Positions 18,632 to 27,442 are shown, counted from the first letter of the stretch. The stretch is 64,000 nt of DNA from Micromonospora echinofusca (GCF_900091445.1 NZ_LT607733.1:2063501-2127500); one strand, 5' to 3'. The notes: generated from the letters alone by a model not told the origin. Numbers and translations are program-made.

Positions 18632-18885
18632 GGTGCCCTCCTGCCCGCCGTGTCGAGACCGGTCACCGGCGGTGGCGGAACCGATCGATGGGGCGCGGCG
18701 GCCATCTCAGACTACCGTCATTGGTGTCGCGGTGCTGCAACGCCTACCGGCTGCAGGATCCTCGGGAACAGCTACACCGACGCCACCCGATGACGTCCCT
18801 GTTGGAGTTCGTGCCGGGGTTTGCGGGCTGTGAGCGGACCGGCCGGGACTGGCGAGTGCCCGTCCCGGCCGGGTGTCGGCTCAGG

Positions 18886-19755
18886 TCACCTGCTCAGGAG
18901 TGGTTGCCAGCCGTCGCGGTAGCGCAGGCCGTGAGGTTGCAGTCGGACCTGGTCGTGCACTGTCCCGGAGATCGGCTCGGTTCGTACCGCCTGGGGCCGG
19001 TCCACCACGACGCAGACGTCCTCGCCGGGCCACCACCAGCCGCAGGAGCGGGCCAGGCCGGCCCAGGCGTCGAGGTGTGCGGCCTCGTCCGGCTCGTACC
19101 GGGCAAGGCCGAGTCGATGCAGCACGTCGTAGTAGGCGATCCATGAGGCGTCCTGCTGCCCGTACCAGCACACGGGCACCGGGCCGTCGTCCGCGAGCGC
19201 CGCGCGCACGGGTAGGTAGTACCCGTGCGCGAGGCTCCGGTGCAATGCCGTGCGTACGCCCTGGTGCAGCAGGACAGCGAGCGGGACGCCGCTGTCGAGC
19301 GCCTGCGACGGCGCCAGTTCGGGCCATGGTTCCTTGGTCTTGCTCGTGCGCACGGGTGACAGCTCGGGATCGGTGTGCGTGACGCCCGCGCTCAGCGCGC
19401 CGCGCAACTGGGAGGCGGTCATGGCGAGATCGCTGGCCAGCGGTGGTGTTCCGCGCGGCCGGGGTGCCCGGATGCGTTCGTAGAGTTGATCGAGGGTGGG
19501 CCAGCCGGTGATCAGGGGCCGCGCCTTGTCCGGCGAGTCGACCCATTCGAACCGAGGTCGCGGCCGCGATGCCCTGGCGTAGATCGCGGTCAGGCACCGT
19601 TCGGCGGTCGACTTGTCGGCCGGCTGTGTGGACAGGGCGTGATCGAGCCATTCCTGGCGGATCCGGATGGCTTGCTGCCACAGGTCGTGCGGGTTGCCGC
19701 TGCGAACGGCCTGTGGAGGTTTCGCGGCGTCGTTGCGCCGCGTGGGGGCGCTCAC
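18886..19755 (-). CDS. DUF6745-like protein
   Basis: 289 residues, soluble, no signal or membrane segment. The second half carries the pattern I associate with DUF6745-type proteins: WYGQQDASWIAYYDVLHRLG, then a Trp-rich SCGWWWPGEDVCVVVDRP, and a closing LRYRDGW. The function of this family is unknown; several actinomycete members occur beside leucine-rich or STM4014-like proteins, but none is present here. The GTG at 19755 gives the longest product; the preceding sequence shows no strong ribosome site. Stand-alone gene, transcribed away from the methyltransferase. Confidence 0.65.
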   Translation of the reverse strand: MSAPTRRNDAAKPPQAVRSGNPHDLWQQAIRIRQEWLDHALSTQPADKSTAERCLTAIYARASRPRPRFEWVDSPDKARPLITGWPTLDQLYERIRAPRPRGTPPLASDLAMTASQLRGALSAGVTHTDPELSPVRTSKTKEPWPELAPSQALDSGVPLAVLLHQGVRTALHRSLAHGYYLPVRAALADDGPVPVCWYGQQDASWIAYYDVLHRLGLARYEPDEAAHLDAWAGLARSCGWWWPGEDVCVVVDRPQAVRTEPISGTVHDQVRLQPHGLRYRDGWQPLLSR

Positions 19756-19944
19756 AGCGCCAGGGCGTCGCCGCCCTTCCGGTACGAGATCATGAAACGA
19801 CTATGGCCCACCACGGGGCACCGGCGCAAGGCGGTTTCCCACCCGCAGCGCCCCGTCACGGACGTGGCGCGACGTGCTGCACGGGGCCGACCAGGACGGG
19901 GCGGGGAGCTTGCGCCGAGGCATGCCGGCACGTAGGTTGCCGAT

Positions 19945-19972
19945 GTATCAGGCCGATATATCGGCCTGATAC
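19945..19972. promoter_or_regulatory. Perfect 28-bp palindrome, likely operator
   Basis: The half-site GTATCAGGCCGATA is followed directly by its exact reverse complement, with no spacer. It lies 71 bp upstream of the methyltransferase start. There is no T-tract and no spacer loop, so it suits a dimeric or tetrameric repressor better than a terminator. No regulator gene is adjacent. Confidence 0.7.
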
Positions 19973-20043
19973 CCACCGAGATCCAGGGCGGCGAGACCAT
20001 CGCGCGCACCGCGCGGGGCGGTGCCAGCCGGGGAGGCAGCGAC

Positions 20044-20793
20044 ATGTCCAGCGCGCAGCTGTACGACACCATCGGCGCCACCTACACCGCGACACGGCGC
20101 ACCGAACCGCGGATCGCCGCCCGGGTCTGGGCCGCCCTCGGCGACGCGCGGACGGTCGTGAACGTCGGGGCCGGCACCGGCTCCTACGAGCCCGTCGACC
20201 GTGACGTCGCCGCGGTGGAACCGTCGGCGCTCATGCGCGCACAGCGCCCCGCACGCGCAGCCCCATGTGTGGCTGCCGCTGCGGAGAGCCTTCCGTTCGA
20301 GGACCAGTCGTTCGACGCGGCGATGGCCTTCGCCACCCTCCACCACTGGCGGGACCCGGTCGCGGGCCTGCGTGAGATGCGGCGCGTCGCCCGCCGCCGC
20401 GTGGTGGTGTTCACGCACGACACCAGCGCCGCCGGATGGCTTGATCGATTCTGGCTCACCCGCGACTACCTTCCCGAGGCCGCGAGCCTCCTCGTCGACC
20501 GGCCGTCGCTGAGCGAACTGGCCGGCGCGATCGAGGCCCGGGTGGAGCCGGTACCCATCCCGTGGGACTGTGCCGACGGCTTCTTCGAGGCCTACTGGCG
20601 CCGGCCCGAGGCGTACCTGGACGAGCGGGTCCGCCGCGGCATGTCGGTCTGGACCAAGGTCGGGCCGGACGCCGAGCAGAGGGCGGTACGCAGCCTCCGT
20701 GACGACCTCGCCTCAGGTCGGTGGGCGGAGCGCAACCGCGACCTCGTCGGCCTCGACACGGCAGAACTCGGCCTGCGCCTGCTCGTGGGCTGA
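20044..20793 (+). CDS. Class I SAM-dependent methyltransferase
   Basis: 249 residues, soluble. SAM-binding motif I is VVNVGAGTGSYEP near residues 38-50, the acidic end of strand 2 is AVEPS, and the following AAAESLPFEDQSFDAAMAF fits motifs II-III, followed by LHHW and a GLREMRRVARRRVVVF helix-strand pair. This is the UbiE/type-11 layout. The C-terminal third (WDCADGFFEAYWRRPEAYL) is probably the substrate cap. ATG start with GGAGGC eight bases before it. The large palindrome upstream suggests inducible expression. Small-molecule substrate is likely but unknown. Confidence 0.85.
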   Translation: MSSAQLYDTIGATYTATRRTEPRIAARVWAALGDARTVVNVGAGTGSYEPVDRDVAAVEPSALMRAQRPARAAPCVAAAAESLPFEDQSFDAAMAFATLHHWRDPVAGLREMRRVARRRVVVFTHDTSAAGWLDRFWLTRDYLPEAASLLVDRPSLSELAGAIEARVEPVPIPWDCADGFFEAYWRRPEAYLDERVRRGMSVWTKVGPDAEQRAVRSLRDDLASGRWAERNRDLVGLDTAELGLRLLVG

Positions 20794-20833
20794 GTCCGAT
20801 CGGGCTGGCGAGCTGGGTGCGGCCGCTGGCCCT

Positions 20834-21427
20834 TCACGGCGTGGTCGGGTTCGTCGGGGTGTCGGCGAGCTGGGTGACAAGGAAATCGAGGCGTTCCTCC
20901 TGCGCGTCCGGGGGGATGCGGCCGCTCTCCGACAGGACGGCCATGCCGTGCAACGCGCTCCAGAGGACCTCGGCGAACAGCTCCCGCCGTTCGTTGTCCG
21001 GACGGAAGCAGCTGACGAACTCGTCGAACGAGGCCCGCAGCGGAGGCGGTGTCTCGACGCTTGCGAACTTCAGGTCGGTGGGCAGGATGAACATGGCCTG
21101 GTACAGGGCGGGTCGCTCGGTCGCGAAGTCCAGGTAGGCGCGGCAGACGGCGCGCAGGGCCCGCCCGGCATCGGGGGCGGCCTGCCGCGCGCGGCGCAGA
21201 TGGACGGCGAGTTCCCCGAAGCCGTCCAGGGCGACGGCGCTGACGATGGCGTCCTTGCCGGTGAAGTGGCTGTACAGCACCGGCTGGCTGTACTCGACGC
21301 GCTCGGCCAGCCGTCGGGTCGTCACCGCCTCCCAGCCTTCGGTCTCCGCGAGCTCGCGGGCGGCCGTGACGATCAGCTGATGGCGGTGGGCGCGTTCGCG
21401 TTCGCGGCGCTCGCTGATGGCGGACAT
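20834..21427 (-). CDS. TetR-family transcriptional repressor
   Basis: 197 residues. The N-terminal helix-turn-helix covers about residues 17-60 (TRRLAERVEYSQPVLYSHF is the recognition region), and the ligand-binding part resembles the WHG-type C-terminal domain. It is divergent from the DUF4267 gene, and the 104-bp gap contains two copies of CTAGCGSCGCTAG, so it very likely represses itself and that gene. ATG start 9 bp from the first operator, so the operator covers its own ribosome site. Confidence 0.9.
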   Translation of the reverse strand: MSAISERRERERAHRHQLIVTAARELAETEGWEAVTTRRLAERVEYSQPVLYSHFTGKDAIVSAVALDGFGELAVHLRRARQAAPDAGRALRAVCRAYLDFATERPALYQAMFILPTDLKFASVETPPPLRASFDEFVSCFRPDNERRELFAEVLWSALHGMAVLSESGRIPPDAQEERLDFLVTQLADTPTNPTTP

Positions 21428-21436
21428 GACGACATC

Positions 21437-21449
21437 CTAGCGGCGCTAG
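21437..21449. promoter_or_regulatory. TetR operator copy 1
   Basis: CTAGCGGCGCTAG, a 13-bp palindrome around a central base, just upstream of the TetR start codon. Matches copy 2 except for the central base. Confidence 0.65.
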
Positions 21450-21486
21450 ACCTGCTGTCGGCGTTAGGGTACCGTCGCTCTCACTG

Positions 21487-21499
21487 CTAGCGCCGCTAG
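21487..21499. promoter_or_regulatory. TetR operator copy 2
   Basis: CTAGCGCCGCTAG, the same palindrome as copy 1, centre-to-centre 50 bp away and 33 bp before the DUF4267 start. A single half-like TCGGCGTTAG lies between them at 21458-21467. Confidence 0.65.
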
Positions 21500-21531
21500 A
21501 TCCGGCGCTTCCGTCGAAGAGGGGACGACCC

Positions 21532-21909
21532 GTGCTCATCAACGTCGCCAACGTGCTCGCCGGCCTGATCGGCGTGGGCATCAGCTTCATGGGCGTACGC
21601 GCCTTCTGGGCGCCGCAGGCCGCAGCCGGCTTCGGCATCCCCGGCACGCCGACCGAGGACCCCACCTTCCAGGCATGGCTGTCGGTCAAGGCCGTGCGCG
21701 ACATGGCCGCGGGGCTCTTCATCTTCATCCTGCTGGCCGGAGCGACACCCGACCTGCTGGGCTGGTTCATGCTGGCCGCCGCCGGCATACCCGCAGGCGA
21801 CGCACTGGTCGTGTGGCGCAGCAAGGGGCCCAAGGCGGCCGTCTACGGCGTCCACGGGGCCACCGCCGTGGTGATGCTGGCGATCGGCGTGATCCTGCTC
21901 GTCGCCTGA
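21532..21909 (+). CDS. DUF4267 small membrane protein
   Basis: 125 residues, four hydrophobic segments; the motif AWLSVKAVRDMAAGLFI is characteristic of DUF4267 proteins. GTG start at 21532 with GAGGGGACGA before it. The gene is divergent from and probably repressed by the TetR protein, an arrangement typical of this family, in which the membrane protein is the only target. Biochemical role unknown. Confidence 0.8.
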   Translation: MLINVANVLAGLIGVGISFMGVRAFWAPQAAAGFGIPGTPTEDPTFQAWLSVKAVRDMAAGLFIFILLAGATPDLLGWFMLAAAGIPAGDALVVWRSKGPKAAVYGVHGATAVVMLAIGVILLVA

Positions 21910-21974
21910 CCGATCGTCTCGCTGCTCCGGCCGGCCAGGACGCCCACTGGCGGACGGGGGAAGGGTGTCCAGCC

Positions 21975-22442
21975 ATTCTCAGCTTCCAGATCACTCCGAT
22001 CGGTACGGTCCGAAACGACCGTACGGATGTCCAGCACACCGACAACTGGGGTGCCGTCCGCAGCACGATCACCATCGACGAGCGCTTCGGTGAGGCGTGC
22101 CTCCAGGGCCTGGAGGGCTTCTCCCACGTGGAGGTCCTCTTCCTCTTCGACCAGTTCCCGGAGCACGGCGACTACCGCGAACCCCGCCCCAACCGTGGCC
22201 GATCCGATCTCCCGCCCGTGGGCGTCTTCGCCGGCCGCGGCCCCCGCAGACCGAACCGCATCGGGGTGACGTGCTGTGCCATCGAGTCCGTCCACGGCCG
22301 CGAACTGACGGTGGTGGGCCTCGACGCGGTGTCGGGCACCCCGGTCATCGACCTGAAGCCGACGATGACGGAGTTCCTGCCGGTGGACGTCAAGCAGCCG
22401 GAATGGGTCAGCCGCCTGATGTCGGAGTACTTCCGGCCGTAG
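21975..22442 (+). CDS. trmO: TrmO / TsaA-like tRNA methyltransferase, apparent ATT start
   Basis: About 155 residues matching the TrmO (YaeB/VirR) beta-barrel family, which uses SAM to N6-methylate threonylcarbamoyl-adenosine 37 of tRNA. Visible family blocks: ITPIGTVRNDR at the start, LEGFSHVEVLFLFDQF, and RPNRIGVTCCAIESVHG containing the conserved RPNRIG. In this frame there is no ATG, GTG or TTG between the preceding stop region and the family N-terminus; ATT at 21975 has GGGGGAAGGG about 10 bases before it and gives the expected length, so I choose it. An overlapping CTG at 21906 is the alternative. Follows DUF4267 by 65 bp. Confidence 0.8.
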   Translation: MLSFQITPIGTVRNDRTDVQHTDNWGAVRSTITIDERFGEACLQGLEGFSHVEVLFLFDQFPEHGDYREPRPNRGRSDLPPVGVFAGRGPRRPNRIGVTCCAIESVHGRELTVVGLDAVSGTPVIDLKPTMTEFLPVDVKQPEWVSRLMSEYFRP

Positions 22443-22665
22443 CCGGGACCTGGGGCGAAGCTCGACGCCGCGTCGCGCAGGAGCTTCGCCGGGTGCGCCG
22501 GTGCGGAGGACTCGACGGTGGAGCCGCCGTCGCGTACCTGCGAGGACGGTGACCGTCCGGCGCGGGTCGGGGCCTGCCATGCGCGGACGGCCCGGTGGGT
22601 CGCCCGTCGCGGACGACCGACACCCTGCCGCGCACCGCCCCGCAGGCATCGGCTAGGAACGTGAC

Positions 22666-24231
22666 ATGCCCCGCTACCTGCTCTTTCCCGGCCGCCACCA
22701 CCTGCTGACCCGGTTCCAGGCCGGGTACCTGCGCCAGCTCGCGGCGCAGGGCGACGACAGCCTCGCCGACGGTGACGCGGCGGCCGGGAGCGAGGACGCC
22801 GGCGGGGCGACCGTCGTCTGGGCGGTGACCTCGGCCAACCACGAGAACACCCGGCGCAACCCGGTGCCGTACCACCGGCGGGAGGCGGCGATCGAACGGT
22901 TCAGCGTGCTCACCGGGCTCCGGTCGGTGGTGGTACCGATCTTCGACACCGCCCCGACCGACCGGTTCGCCGAGGTGACCCTCAAGACCGTCGCGGCGTC
23001 CACCGGGCTGGAGCTGACCCCGGCGGACACGGTGGTCGCCTGCTCCACGCCGGAGGTCGCCGCGATGTACGAACGGCTCGGGTTCCGCATCGCCGGGGTG
23101 GAGGCCGACGTCGAGCCGGCACCGGTGCGGCCGTGGGACGTCCTGCTGCGGCTGGCCGACGACGACCCGTCGTGGCGTGACCTCACCCACCCGGCGACCG
23201 TCGACGTGTACCGCCGCTACCGGCTCGACGACCTGGTCCGCTCGGTGGTGAACGACCCGGTGGTCGGCGACGAGGGCGGACTGACCGCCACCCGCGACTA
23301 CCGGACGTACGCCGAGGCGTTCAGCGACGCCGCGCAGCGCAAGTGGGACGCGGTACGCGAGCACGTGCGGCCGGGGCGGATCGTCGACGTCGGCTGTGGC
23401 GCGGGCGCCGTCTTGGAGCTGGCCGACCGGGAGCCGGCCCTGCGCGAGAGCGACCTGATCGGCGTCGAGGTGGCCCGGCAGCTGTTCGAGGAGTGCGTGC
23501 ACAAGAAGGCGCAGGGCGTGTTCACGAACCCGAACGTCTTCTTCTACCGCCGTAACGTGCTCGGCGGGGCGGTGTTCGCGCCGCGCTCGGTGGACACCAC
23601 CATGACCTTCGCGCTGACCCACGAGATCTGGTCGTACGGCGAGCGGATGGCCTCGCTGCGCCGGTTCGTGCAGGCCCTCTACGACCACACCGTGCCCGGT
23701 GGGGTGTGGATCAACAGTGACGTGTGCGGGCCCGACGGCAGGGATCGGACGGTGCGCCTGCGGCTGACCGCCACGGACGGCGTCAACCCGTCCCGGCCGC
23801 GTACCGACCTGGCGAGCCTGCCGCCCGGCGAGGTGGCGGCGTACGTCGGCGGGCTGTCGACCCGGGCCCGGCTGGACCAGTTCGCGGTCGACTACCGGTT
23901 CCCGTTCGCGTACCGCCCGGTGGACGGGGCGGACGACACGATCGAGCTGACCCTCGGCGCGGCCATGGACTTCCTCACCCGCAAGGACTACACCGACAAC
24001 TGGCTGTCGGAGACCCAGGAGCAGTTCTGCGGCATGGAGTACGCCGACTGGAAGTCGTTGCTCACCGACGTCGGCTTCGAGATCGACGGCGCGAGCGGGA
24101 CGTCCCGCAACGACTGGATCGTCACCAACCGTCTCGCCCCGGTGGCCGCCCTCAGCACCCCGGCGGGCGAGCCGCTGGACTGGCCGGTCACCCACGTACG
24201 CCTGGTCGCCCGCCGTCCGGTCAACACCTGA
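22666..24231 (+). CDS. Fusion: NMN-adenylyltransferase-like domain + SAM methyltransferase
   Basis: 521 residues in two parts. Residues 1-150 look like a NadM-type nucleotidyltransferase: FPGRHHLLTRFQAGYLRQL aligns with the FPGRFQPFHxGH start of that family, and SANHENTRRNPVPYHRREA with its SxxxHTxxNPFTxxER segment. The HxGH catalytic pair reads T-R-F-Q here, so adenylyl transfer may be lost. Residues about 215-521 are a class I methyltransferase, with IVDVGCGAGAVLELAD as motif I near 240 and LIGVEVA after it. ATG start follows the AGGAACGTGAC region. Stand-alone gene. Function unknown; a nucleotide or modified-base substrate would fit the N-terminal part. Confidence 0.75.
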   Translation: MPRYLLFPGRHHLLTRFQAGYLRQLAAQGDDSLADGDAAAGSEDAGGATVVWAVTSANHENTRRNPVPYHRREAAIERFSVLTGLRSVVVPIFDTAPTDRFAEVTLKTVAASTGLELTPADTVVACSTPEVAAMYERLGFRIAGVEADVEPAPVRPWDVLLRLADDDPSWRDLTHPATVDVYRRYRLDDLVRSVVNDPVVGDEGGLTATRDYRTYAEAFSDAAQRKWDAVREHVRPGRIVDVGCGAGAVLELADREPALRESDLIGVEVARQLFEECVHKKAQGVFTNPNVFFYRRNVLGGAVFAPRSVDTTMTFALTHEIWSYGERMASLRRFVQALYDHTVPGGVWINSDVCGPDGRDRTVRLRLTATDGVNPSRPRTDLASLPPGEVAAYVGGLSTRARLDQFAVDYRFPFAYRPVDGADDTIELTLGAAMDFLTRKDYTDNWLSETQEQFCGMEYADWKSLLTDVGFEIDGASGTSRNDWIVTNRLAPVAALSTPAGEPLDWPVTHVRLVARRPVNT

Positions 24232-24355
24232 CACCTGGTGGCCGGTCGGGCGACCACCCGGTCGGCCCATGCCCACCCACCCGTCGACGCTGCCTGGTGC
24301 GGCTCCGGTGGCGCCCGACCTTCCGCCAGCGCCGTCGGGCGTCGGACCCGGACAC

Positions 24356-24390
24356 GGCGGTGGCCGGGCCTGTCCGGCCTGACCACCGCC
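24356..24390. terminator. Hairpin between convergent genes
   Basis: GGCGGTGG pairs with CCACCGCC, with an inner CCGG/CCGG pair, placed 12 bp before the xylanase stop and 125 bp after the methyltransferase stop. Could end transcription from both sides. No T-tract, as is usual in high-GC actinomycetes. Confidence 0.4.
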
Positions 24391-24401
24391 CAGCCCACGG
24401 G

Positions 24402-26381
24402 TCAGCCCGTCGTGCAGGTCAGCCCGTCGAGGGTGAAGCCGACCGGGCGGTTGTTGCTGGTCTTCCAGCCGGCGAGGAAGCCGAACTCGACCGTCCCGCC
24501 GGCGGGCAGGGCGGAGTTCCAGGACGTGGGGGTGACCGTCACCTCCGGGCCGTCCTGCCGGACCGTGCCGTTCCAGAGCTGGCTGACCAGCTGGCCGTCC
24601 GGGAACCGCCAGCGCACGGTCCAGCCGTCGTGCGCGGCCACCCCGGTGTTGGTGATCCTGAGGCTCGCCTGGAAGCCGCCCGGCCACTGGTTGGTGACGG
24701 TGTACGTCGCCCGGCAGGTGTCCAGCCCCGTGGTCGGCGTGGCAGTCGGGGAGGCCGTGGGGGAGGCCGTCGGCGTCGGAGTCGGATCGATGCGGGTCGG
24801 GTCGACGATTCCCCAGTAGGCCGACTTCGCCTGGAGTTCCGTGTCGAACAGCAGCGGCGCGTCCTTGCGGGCCACCGGGAAGGTGTCCAGCCAGGTGTCG
24901 TCGTCCGCCAGTCCCCAGAGGGTCACCGAGGTCAGTTCGTCGGCGTAGCGGCGGTAGAGGGCGAACAGGTCCCGGTACCGGTACGCCTGGGTCAGCAGCC
25001 GGTCGGCCGGCGGGGTGGGGAAGGACTCGTCGTTGGCGACGTAGATGCTGACGTCCATCTCGGTGACCTGTTGCTCCACGCCGAGCGGGATGAACGCCTG
25101 GAGCATGGCCTCGGTCTCGGCGATGGACGGCCACTGGACGTTGACGTGCATCTGGTGCCCGACGCCGTCGACCGGTACCCCCTCCGCCCGCAGCCGGGTC
25201 ACCAGGTCGCGCAGCTTGTCGCGCTTGGCCGGCACGTTGGTGTTGTAGTCGTTGATGTAGAGCTTGGCCGTCGGCGCGACCTCCCGGGCCACCCGGAACG
25301 CGGTCCGCAGGTAGTCCAGCCCGCTGATCTCGTACCAGCGGCTGCGCCGCAGCCCGTCGGACTGGTTCTCGTCGATCACCTCGTTGGCGACGTCCCAGAC
25401 CCCGATGGCGTCGCCGTAGCGGCCGACGACCGCCCGGATGTGCGCCTCCAGCCGGGACAGCAGCAGGGCCTTGTCGGCCGGGTCCGAGGTCAGCGGGGTG
25501 CCGTCGGTGTCGGTGAAGACCCAGGCCGGGGTCTGCTGGTGCCAGACGAGGGTGTGTCCGCGTACCGACAGGCCGTTGCCGGTGGCGAACCCGACCTGCG
25601 TGTCGGCGTCGGCCCACCGGAAGGCGCCCTCGGTCGGCTGGGTCGCGTCCCACTTGAGCGCGTTGCCGGGCGTGACCGTGTCGAAGTGCCGGCGCAGCAG
25701 GACCGCCTGGTCGCCGATGATCTGCCGGTTGCCGATCGCCGCCCCGATCGGGAAGTCGGTGGCCAGCACCTCCCGCAGGGCCGGGATGTCCGTCTGCACG
25801 GGCCTGGTCGGCTGGTACGCCATGGTGAAGTCGTCGAGGTGCAGGCCGGCGGTGCCGCCGGCGGTCTCCACGTACGCCGACAGCCCGTCCACGTCGTGGG
25901 CGAGCACGTACGTGCCACTGAGCCGGACCCAGGCGTCGGCGGTGACCGCGGTGTCACCCACCACCTGGTCGTAGGCGGAGGTGCCGCCGGAGTCGCGTTG
26001 CACGCTGAGCCGGACCTGGCCGGGCGACTCGCCGGCGGCGAGCCGGACCCACACCGTCAGCGTGTAGCGGGTTCCCTCGACCATCTCGTCGAGCAGGTCG
26101 ATGGCGGGGCCCTGCCAACTCGCGGTGCGGCCGGAGGTGAGCAGGCTGCGGGTGCCGCCGTGGGCGACGGCGGTGCTGACCGCGACGGTCTCACCGGCCC
26201 GGGGCCGGAAGCCCTGGGTGGTGCCGTCCTCGAAGGTGGCGTCGAGGACCGGGACGGGGTCGGCGGCGCGGGCGGAGGGAGTGGACAGTGGAACGGCGGC
26301 GGCCACGGCGACGGTGGCGAGGCAGGCCAGGGCCAGCAGCCCCGGCAGGAGGCGGCGACGGCGCGTCCAGGGAGCGCGCAT
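24402..26381 (-). CDS. Secreted GH10 endo-beta-1,4-xylanase with CBM4/9-like and CBM2 modules
   Basis: 659 residues from the ATG at 26381 (GGAAGGACACCCCC before it); an ORF extension upstream is not used because the signal peptide begins here (RRRRLLPGLLALACLATVAV, cleaved after ARA-A). Order: N-terminal beta-sandwich carbohydrate-binding module (about 40-190), GH10 barrel (about 200-530) with acid/base Glu in WDVANEVID and nucleophile Glu in VTEMDVSI, a Pro-Thr-Ser linker, and a C-terminal CBM2 (CRATYTVTNQWPGGFQ to the end) that binds cellulose or xylan. It hydrolyses the xylan backbone outside the cell. No LacI-type arabinose operator is seen upstream, so control may differ from the arabinose regulon. 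Confidence 0.95.
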   Translation of the reverse strand: MRAPWTRRRRLLPGLLALACLATVAVAAAVPLSTPSARAADPVPVLDATFEDGTTQGFRPRAGETVAVSTAVAHGGTRSLLTSGRTASWQGPAIDLLDEMVEGTRYTLTVWVRLAAGESPGQVRLSVQRDSGGTSAYDQVVGDTAVTADAWVRLSGTYVLAHDVDGLSAYVETAGGTAGLHLDDFTMAYQPTRPVQTDIPALREVLATDFPIGAAIGNRQIIGDQAVLLRRHFDTVTPGNALKWDATQPTEGAFRWADADTQVGFATGNGLSVRGHTLVWHQQTPAWVFTDTDGTPLTSDPADKALLLSRLEAHIRAVVGRYGDAIGVWDVANEVIDENQSDGLRRSRWYEISGLDYLRTAFRVAREVAPTAKLYINDYNTNVPAKRDKLRDLVTRLRAEGVPVDGVGHQMHVNVQWPSIAETEAMLQAFIPLGVEQQVTEMDVSIYVANDESFPTPPADRLLTQAYRYRDLFALYRRYADELTSVTLWGLADDDTWLDTFPVARKDAPLLFDTELQAKSAYWGIVDPTRIDPTPTPTASPTASPTATPTTGLDTCRATYTVTNQWPGGFQASLRITNTGVAAHDGWTVRWRFPDGQLVSQLWNGTVRQDGPEVTVTPTSWNSALPAGGTVEFGFLAGWKTSNNRPVGFTLDGLTCTTG

Positions 26382-26666
26382 GGGGGTGTCCTTCCGGTAC
26401 GGGTGGATGCGCGCGGACCGCTGGGCGAGGTTCTCGCGGATGCGGTCGCACGCCGGTCGACCGGCATGAGCCCGCATGCCGGTGGTCGGTGGTCCCGCTC
26501 CGCCCGCGGCACCCGTGCCGGGCACCGCTGTCGAGGACCGATGGTACGGATCACGGGCGCGGCGCTCCAGGGTCCGTGCCGACCGGCGGGCGGGAGCGGT
26601 CGTCCGCGCGCCCGCGGCGCCACGGCGTCGGACCGGCGCTGTCACCACCCGGTCACCTGATCGATA

Positions 26667-26694
26667 TTGTCAAATATTTACCAAGCCGTATATC
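26667..26694 (+). promoter_or_regulatory. Putative promoter of the Mau-like cassette
   Basis: TTGTCA at 26667 and TATATC at 26689 with a 16-bp spacer in an unusually AT-rich patch (AAATATTTA), 41 bp before the first gene of the cassette. Sequence match only. Confidence 0.45.
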
Positions 26695-26734
26695 GTGCCG
26701 GTGCTAAGTTCCGGACCCGACGAAGGGCGGTCGC

Positions 26735-27442
26735 ATGGCAGCCAGAGGTGCGCCGGTGACGCATCGTGCGATCGACCAGAACCGGTTCACGCTGGACGGC
26801 TCACTCGACCTCAGCGCGCCGTTCACCTCCGTGGCCGACGTGACGATCGGTGGCCGGCTGCACGAGTTCACGGCCGGCGCGGTCGGGCTCGCGGACGACG
26901 TGGCCCGCACCCTCGGCGTCGAGACGTTCGACGAGGAACTCACCTACCAGGGCGGAACCCTGCTGACCGCGCGCATCCGGTCCTACGACCCCCAGATCCA
27001 GTTGGCCGAGGAGCGGCTCGTGGCGGTCTGGCGGGGACGGCGACACTGCTTCTTCACCGAGATGTACGGCGCGGCGACCACCGACCTGCTCGGCGCGCTG
27101 CGGGCACTGCGCGTCGAGGAGCACGACGACGGGCTGGCCCTGCGCCCGACCTCGAAGACCGGCGCCAGGTTCGCCGAACCCGCCACCGTGCTCAAGGAGG
27201 TGCCCGGGCTCGGCCTGCTGGAGATCGCACCGCTGACCAAGCAGCGCGTCGGGCAACTGCCCTCCTGGCGTGGCCTGCGGACGCAGGCCGGTGAGCTCTT
27301 CCGCGACGTCCTGCCCGACGGGCAGCCCTACTTCGTACTGGCGGCGGCCGACGCCTGGCTCAGCCTGGTGCCGTTCGCCGACACGGACATGGAGCAGGTG
27401 CCCGCCCTGGTCGACCGGCTCCGCGTCCGGACGGCCGGGTAG
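26735..27442 (+). CDS. Hypothetical protein, first gene of the Mau-like redox cassette
   Basis: 235 residues, soluble, no signal peptide or membrane span, only one cysteine (HCFFTEMYG). I do not recognise a domain; the N-terminal third reads as beta strands (VADVTIGGRLHEFTAGAV) and the C-terminus as alternating strand and helix. ATG start, with GAAGGGCGGTCGC before it. Only 6 bp separate it from the MauE-like gene, so it is almost certainly cotranscribed and functionally linked. It might be a cytoplasmic partner or chaperone of the cysteine-rich substrate, but nothing in the sequence shows this. Confidence 0.7.
   Translation: MAARGAPVTHRAIDQNRFTLDGSLDLSAPFTSVADVTIGGRLHEFTAGAVGLADDVARTLGVETFDEELTYQGGTLLTARIRSYDPQIQLAEERLVAVWRGRRHCFFTEMYGAATTDLLGALRALRVEEHDDGLALRPTSKTGARFAEPATVLKEVPGLGLLEIAPLTKQRVGQLPSWRGLRTQAGELFRDVLPDGQPYFVLAAADAWLSLVPFADTDMEQVPALVDRLRVRTAG

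Noticed and set aside
22408..25653. 1081-codon minus-strand ORF and the 978-codon plus-strand ORF at 23724-26660
   Set aside because: Both are out-of-frame readings of the fusion methyltransferase and the xylanase.
26382..26648. 89-codon N-terminal extension of the xylanase
   Set aside because: The signal peptide and a good ribosome site start at 26381; the extension is Arg/Ala-rich with no leader role.
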